From positions 1 through 64,000 of the forward strand of contig NZ_SMZO01000010.1 in assembly GCF_004358675.1 (NCBI RefSeq): a stretch of DNA of 64,000 nucleotides, written 5' to 3'. This DNA comes from Meridianimarinicoccus aquatilis. Its GTDB lineage: Bacteria > Pseudomonadota > Alphaproteobacteria > Rhodobacterales > Rhodobacteraceae. Numbering within the stretch: the stretch's first letter is position 1; each line of letters begins with the position of its first letter. A program made the translations under genes and the position numbers. Shown here piece by piece: positions 60,264-64,000 of the stretch. The notes under the pieces are model-generated. The model saw only the letters and a list, made by a program, of their open reading frames with translations. It made no database searches and was not told the origin of the DNA.

Positions 60264-60706
60264 TCGCTTCCACTCCCGACAAACTTCGACAGCAGTTCTA
60301 TCAGGCTTACCGATCCCTGAGTATTGCTGACTGTGTCGCCCGGTTCGAAGTTGAACGGAGATCCGCCCGGCTGAACTTCGACAAAATTCCCACCTAGAAG
60401 CCCCTCTGACGCGATAATGATCGAGCTGTCATCTGGCAAATCTACGCCGTCGCGAATCGTCATCACGGCGTCAGCACGAAACGTTTCGGGATTCAGCTCC
60501 ATGGCCGTTACGGTACCGACCTTGACCCCGGCAAGCTGAACGTCGGTCCCAACGCCAATGCCCTGAGCGGACCGAAAACTCGCTGTCAGGGAATAGCCCG
60601 CATTGGATTGCATCGCGCCCACACTAGAAGTCGCGTAGGCAAGAAAGCCAATAGCGACAGCAAGAACAGCGGCACCAACGACAAGTTCTGCACGATTTTC
60701 AGACAT
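60260..60706 (-). CDS. mlaD: Outer-membrane lipid asymmetry maintenance protein MlaD-like
   Basis: A 148-residue protein with an N-terminal TM anchor (about 9-28) and one MCE domain: FRSAQGIGVGTDVQLAGVKVGTV and IASEGLLGGNFVEVQPGG, then an amphipathic tail (SLIELLSKFV). MlaD hexamers form the periplasmic pore of the Mla phospholipid transporter. mlaE and mlaF are not adjacent; in alphaproteobacteria they are often elsewhere. The ATG at 60706 gives the normal N-terminus after GGGAAA; longer forms overlap the next gene region. Coupled to the DUF2155 gene. Confidence 0.9.
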   Translation of the reverse strand: MSENRAELVVGAAVLAVAIGFLAYATSSVGAMQSNAGYSLTASFRSAQGIGVGTDVQLAGVKVGTVTAMELNPETFRADAVMTIRDGVDLPDDSSIIIASEGLLGGNFVEVQPGGSPFNFEPGDTVSNTQGSVSLIELLSKFVGSGSD

Positions 60707-60752
60707 GGAATTTCCCAGATTTGAGCAAGGAGAATCGAATCTCAGGCGGCCA

Positions 60753-61127
60753 TTATTCTGGCGTCCAAGCCTCGTAATCAGTTCGTTTTTCAGGAACTGG
60801 GCGCCGAATGGACCCTGGCGGAGCATAGGCCATGGGTGTCCCCGTCAGGTTTTCCTGATGCGGTTTTTCCCAAGACTTGTGCTTGAGTTCTTGCTTGGTT
60901 GGCGGCTCATCATAAGTTTGGTGCAACCAGCCATGCCAATCTGCACTTATCCGGCTTGCTTCCACGTCGCCGTTGAAAATGACCCAACGACGCTTGGCGT
61001 CGCGCGTTTCATAAAACACGTTTCCCTGATCGTCTTCGCCAACTTTCACACCGTTCTTTCGGGTGAACCACTGTGTTCCAAGGGTCTGACCGTTCCACCA
61101 GGTCACGGCGCGGACAAGCATATTCAT
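60753..61127 (-). CDS. NADH:ubiquinone oxidoreductase subunit NDUFA12-like
   Basis: A 124-residue protein of the NDUFA12/B17.2 family, a supernumerary complex I subunit shared by alphaproteobacteria and mitochondria. Recognised segments are [25 protein letters not shown]-like sequence, [24 protein letters not shown] and the C-terminal [12 protein letters not shown]. The ATG at 61127 is preceded by GGAG at 7 bases; an ATG two codons later is possible. It precedes mlaD and the DUF2155 gene on the same strand with a 46-bp gap. Confidence 0.92.
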   Translation of the reverse strand: MNMLVRAVTWWNGQTLGTQWFTRKNGVKVGEDDQGNVFYETRDAKRRWVIFNGDVEASRISADWHGWLHQTYDEPPTKQELKHKSWEKPHQENLTGTPMAYAPPGSIRRPVPEKRTDYEAWTPE

Positions 61128-61218
61128 GGCAAGCTCCAGATCTTCATTGTCTCTCGTATCCCGCAAATCGATGCAAAGGTCCAGCGGTGCTGCATCGCCA
61201 AATGCCGCAGGCACGTCA

Positions 61219-61815
61219 TCATTCGACGATTGGCACGTGCGGTGCGGCGGATCTGGGCAGAACACCGCTTAGTCTTGGGTCGGCCGCGATTTCGACTTCG
61301 CGGCCTGTTACAACAAACCCACTGCGACGATAGAATTCGATCGCACCGGGATGATCCAAGGTGCAGGTATGCACCCAAACCTCGTCGATGGGGCGCGCCC
61401 ATGCTTCGCGCAAGGCCGCTGTCATCATCAAACGGCCCACTCCCGTGCCGATCGCATTGGGCACAAGGCCAAAAAACGCCAACTCACAACGCCCCTTTGT
61501 CCGAAAATCCAGCTCAAAGAACCCTGACTCCACCCCGTCGATTTTCAATACATGCACAGAGACGGCAGGATCACCGAGGATCAATGACAACGCCTCGTCG
61601 CTCAGTGCAAGCCGCGAAAACCAAAGCCAATCAGTGCCGCCGACCTTGCGATAGATATCCCGATACCAGTCAATGTCAGGTGCAACGCAGTGCGTGATCT
61701 CGGCGCCCGCCACAGGCCGGACTGGGCGCGGGTCGGGCAATGTGGTCATGTTAAGATGCGTTACTATTGCGGCGATCATGCCGCGCGGCACATCATAAAA
61801 GCCGGGTTGAAGCAT
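61219..61815 (-). CDS. GNAT-family N-acetyltransferase
   Basis: A 198-residue acetyltransferase. The acetyl-CoA-binding GNAT motif A is visible as [23 protein letters not shown]. The following strand and motif B region, [24 protein letters not shown], ends with the usual FYxxxGF. The ~80-residue N-terminal half includes [19 protein letters not shown]. The substrate is unknown. GGAGGATCAAAA immediately before the ATG at 61815 decides the start. It lies 69 bp downstream of clpX and may be read from the same transcript. Confidence 0.9.
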   Translation of the reverse strand: MLQPGFYDVPRGMIAAIVTHLNMTTLPDPRPVRPVAGAEITHCVAPDIDWYRDIYRKVGGTDWLWFSRLALSDEALSLILGDPAVSVHVLKIDGVESGFFELDFRTKGRCELAFFGLVPNAIGTGVGRLMMTAALREAWARPIDEVWVHTCTLDHPGAIEFYRRSGFVVTGREVEIAADPRLSGVLPRSAAPHVPIVE

Positions 61816-61883
61816 TTTTGATCCTCCGACATGAAAACGCGCGCCAATGGCGCGCGTCACATAAATAGTTTTGATCGTTTAGA

Positions 61884-63146
61884 TCAGCTCGCGCTAACGG
61901 GCTCTTCCTTGCGGTCAGAATATATCAACAAAGGCTGCGCATCTGAATTTACGGCCTCCTCGTTGACGACGACCTCTTGGACGTTTTCCGCAGTCGGAAG
62001 CTCGAACATCGTATCGAGAAGGATGTCTTCCATGATCGACCGCAATCCACGCGCACCGGTCTTACGGGCAATTGCGCGTTTCGCGATGGATTTAAGCGCA
62101 TCATCTGTGAATGAAAGCTGCGTGTCCTCCAGATCGAACAGACGCTGGTATTGTTTCACCAAAGCGTTCTTCGGCTGCGTCAGGATCGTGACAAGCGCGT
62201 CCTCGTCCAGATCTTCCAGCGTTGCGATTACGGGCAGTCGACCAACAAATTCTGGAATGAGACCAAATTTTAGCAGGTCCTCAGGTTCCAGTTCAGTCAA
62301 CAACTCGCCAATTCCGCGGTTGCTGTCATCCCGGACTTCGGCCCCGAAACCGATAGCCGACCCTTTACCGCGCTGCGCAATGATCTTGTCCAACCCAGCA
62401 AATGCACCGCCGCAGACGAACAAGATGTTCGTTGTGTCCACTTGCAGGAACTCCTGCTGTGGATGCTTGCGGCCACCTTGCGGCGGAACGGAAGCGACCG
62501 TGCCTTCCATGATCTTCAAAAGCGCTTGCTGCACCCCCTCACCTGACACGTCGCGGGTGATTGACGGGTTGTCTGACTTGCGCGTGATCTTGTCGACTTC
62601 GTCGATGTAGACGATCCCGCGCTGTGCACGCTCAACGTTGTATTCGCTCGCCTGAAGCAGCTTGAGGATGATATTCTCGACATCCTCCCCGACATAGCCC
62701 GCTTCCGTCAGAGTGGTCGCGTCCGCCATTGTGAACGGCACATCCAGAATGCGCGCCAAGGTTTGCGCCAAAAGCGTCTTGCCGCACCCTGTTGGCCCAA
62801 TCAACAGGATATTGGATTTGGCAAGCTCCACTTCGGTCTTACCCGCGTGGTTGAGACGTTTGTAGTGGTTGTGCACTGCGACCGACAGCACCCGTTTCGC
62901 ATGCGCCTGACCGATCACGTAATCATCCAGAACATCACAGATTTCTTTCGGCGCGGGAACGCCTTCAGAAGACTTGAGTCCGGTTGTCTTCGTTTCCTCA
63001 CGGATAATGTCCATGCAAAGCTCAACGCACTCATCACATATGAATACTGTCGGACCTGCGATCAGTTTGCGGACTTCATGCTGGCTCTTTCCGCAAAAGC
63101 TGCAGTAGAGCGTATTTTTGCCGTCACCGCTGGTGTTGTTTGCCAT
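61884..63146 (-). CDS. clpX: ATP-dependent Clp protease ATP-binding subunit ClpX
   Basis: A 420-residue AAA+ unfoldase that delivers proteins to ClpP. The N-terminal zinc-binding domain has Cys15, Cys18, Cys37 and Cys40. Walker A is [12 protein letters not shown], Walker [10 protein letters not shown], sensor and pore loops follow (GYVGEDVEN), and IGF-loop-type residues are seen around [12 protein letters not shown]. The C-terminal tail carries a short acidic extension. The ATG at 63146 follows CGGAGGAACGG; a start 18 codons earlier is not conserved. It lies downstream of clpP on the same strand, the usual order. Confidence 0.97.
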   Translation of the reverse strand: MANNTSGDGKNTLYCSFCGKSQHEVRKLIAGPTVFICDECVELCMDIIREETKTTGLKSSEGVPAPKEICDVLDDYVIGQAHAKRVLSVAVHNHYKRLNHAGKTEVELAKSNILLIGPTGCGKTLLAQTLARILDVPFTMADATTLTEAGYVGEDVENIILKLLQASEYNVERAQRGIVYIDEVDKITRKSDNPSITRDVSGEGVQQALLKIMEGTVASVPPQGGRKHPQQEFLQVDTTNILFVCGGAFAGLDKIIAQRGKGSAIGFGAEVRDDSNRGIGELLTELEPEDLLKFGLIPEFVGRLPVIATLEDLDEDALVTILTQPKNALVKQYQRLFDLEDTQLSFTDDALKSIAKRAIARKTGARGLRSIMEDILLDTMFELPTAENVQEVVVNEEAVNSDAQPLLIYSDRKEEPVSAS

Positions 63147-63287
63147 CCGTTCCTCCGGGGCCGACCGACCGTCCTGACCTGTCTCGTGTTCTGCACACAA
63201 ACTTAGGTCAGCACAGGGTCGGCCACAATGTCAAATTTGTGCACCGTGACCGTTCGTCAGGTGCGGGATGTGCTATGTCCGGGTGAC

Positions 63288-63911
63288 TTACTCATCGTCA
63301 CCTGTGCGTTTTGCAACGATTTCGTCAATCAGACCCCATTCCTTGGCGTCTTCAGGCGACATGAAACGATCACGTTCCAAGGCATTTTCGACAGCTTCAA
63401 GGGTCTGGCCGGTGTGGTGAACATAGATTTCATTCAATCGCCGCTTAAGCTTCAGCGTCTCTTCGGCGTGGATCATGATGTCAGTTGCCTGACCCTGAAA
63501 GCCGCCCGATGGCTGGTGCACCATGACACGGCTGTTGGGCAGGGAATACCGCATGCCTTCGGCCCCCGCAGCCAGCAAAAGCGAGCCCATGGATGCGGCT
63601 TGCCCGATCACCAGCGTAGAAACCTTGGGGCGGATGTACTGCATCGTATCGTAAATCGACAAACCGCTGGTCACCACGCCGCCGGGGCTATTGATGTACA
63701 TAGAAATTTCTTTGGACGGGTTCTCGGCTTCGAGGTGCAAAAGCTGCGCAACGATCAGGGATGACATGCCGTCATGCACCGGGCCGGACACGAAGATAAT
63801 CCGCTCCTTCAGAAGGCGCGAGAATATGTCGTAGGCACGTTCCCCGCGCGACGTCTGTTCCACCACCATGGGAACCAGCGTGTTCATGTAAGTCTCGATC
63901 GGGTCGGTCAT
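63288..63911 (-). CDS. clpP: ATP-dependent Clp protease proteolytic subunit ClpP
   Basis: A 207-residue serine protease subunit that assembles into a double heptameric barrel. The catalytic triad is visible as Ser107 in [11 protein letters not shown], His132 in [10 protein letters not shown], and the Asp in the [18 protein letters not shown] region. The N-terminal [22 protein letters not shown] is the family start, following the ATG at 63911, so the upstream ATG is not needed. It degrades unfolded and tagged proteins together with ClpX (141 bp downstream) or ClpA. Confidence 0.97.
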   Translation of the reverse strand: MTDPIETYMNTLVPMVVEQTSRGERAYDIFSRLLKERIIFVSGPVHDGMSSLIVAQLLHLEAENPSKEISMYINSPGGVVTSGLSIYDTMQYIRPKVSTLVIGQAASMGSLLLAAGAEGMRYSLPNSRVMVHQPSGGFQGQATDIMIHAEETLKLKRRLNEIYVHHTGQTLEAVENALERDRFMSPEDAKEWGLIDEIVAKRTGDDE

Positions 63912-64000
63912 GTCCTGCTGCCTTCTGCTCTCGGGTGCCGTGCACCGCACTGTGACCCCAGAGTCTTAGTCCTGCCTCAGGGGGGCTGCAAGGGCGGCTT

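Noticed and set aside
63912-64000. Possible heat-shock (RpoH) promoter upstream of clpP (CTTGCA with a downstream CTAAGA)
   Set aside because: The -10 part does not fit the alphaproteobacterial RpoH consensus well enough, and the window ends here.

Overview
The window looks like a chromosomal segment of an alphaproteobacterium of the family Rhodobacteraceae (Roseobacter-like). This is inferred from high-GC coding sequence, a GapR-type DUF2312 protein, an IscR without cluster cysteines, an Irr-type box in front of suf genes, NDUFA12 beside mlaD and a DUF2155 gene, a VPLPA-CTERM protein, and polyamine synthesis through carboxyspermidine. I see no transposase, phage gene, CRISPR array or rRNA. 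There is one tRNA, tRNA-Arg(CCG).

Layout, 1-24 kb: partial xseA; purD; a two-gene membrane/HlyD pair resembling YiaW/YiaV; a small membrane protein; an RluA-family pseudouridine synthase; rpoH; a Gfo/Idh/MocA oxidoreductase. A four-gene polyamine operon (speA, carboxyspermidine dehydrogenase, nspC, speB) follows, then the tRNA. A long minus-strand suf operon runs from 21.4 kb down to 13.3 kb: iscR, an IscS-like desulfurase, sufB, two small genes, sufC, sufD, two Yip1-like genes, sufS. Its upstream region carries a 7-bp-arm palindrome and a perfect Irr/ICE-like inverted repeat. Next come an alpha/beta hydrolase, an HD phosphohydrolase and an outer-membrane beta-barrel.

Layout, 24-38.7 kb: icd, a MipA/OmpV protein, a VPLPA-CTERM protein, YitT and SMR membrane proteins, typA/bipA, gapR, small hypothetical genes, and a YeeE/YedE pair with a DUF442 protein (a likely reduced-sulfur module). 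A minus-strand signalling block follows. It holds an XRE/ScfR-like regulator, a receiver-only response regulator, a two-TM protein, a sodium/solute-symporter-histidine-kinase fusion and an orphan FliM/FliN-like SpoA protein.

Layout, 39-57.2 kb: a LivKHMGF-type ABC importer of unknown substrate with a Tat-exported binding protein. It is followed by a reductive pyrimidine catabolism block: an NMT1-type ABC importer, hydA, a GH114-like secreted protein, a beta-ureidopropionase-type hydrolase, a beta-alanine-type aminotransferase, preA and preT. Together these could import a pyrimidine, reduce it, open the ring, remove the carbamoyl group and transaminate the beta-amino acid.

Layout, 57.4-64 kb: housekeeping genes accB, accC, aat, a DUF2155 gene, mlaD, an NDUFA12-like gene, a GNAT acetyltransferase, clpX and clpP.

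The most novel-looking signals are 10-bp phased GCATAC repeats in front of the XRE regulator, with a similar two-copy arrangement upstream of icd; the symporter-kinase block with no obvious DNA-binding response regulator; and a polysaccharide-hydrolase-like gene translationally embedded in the pyrimidine operon.
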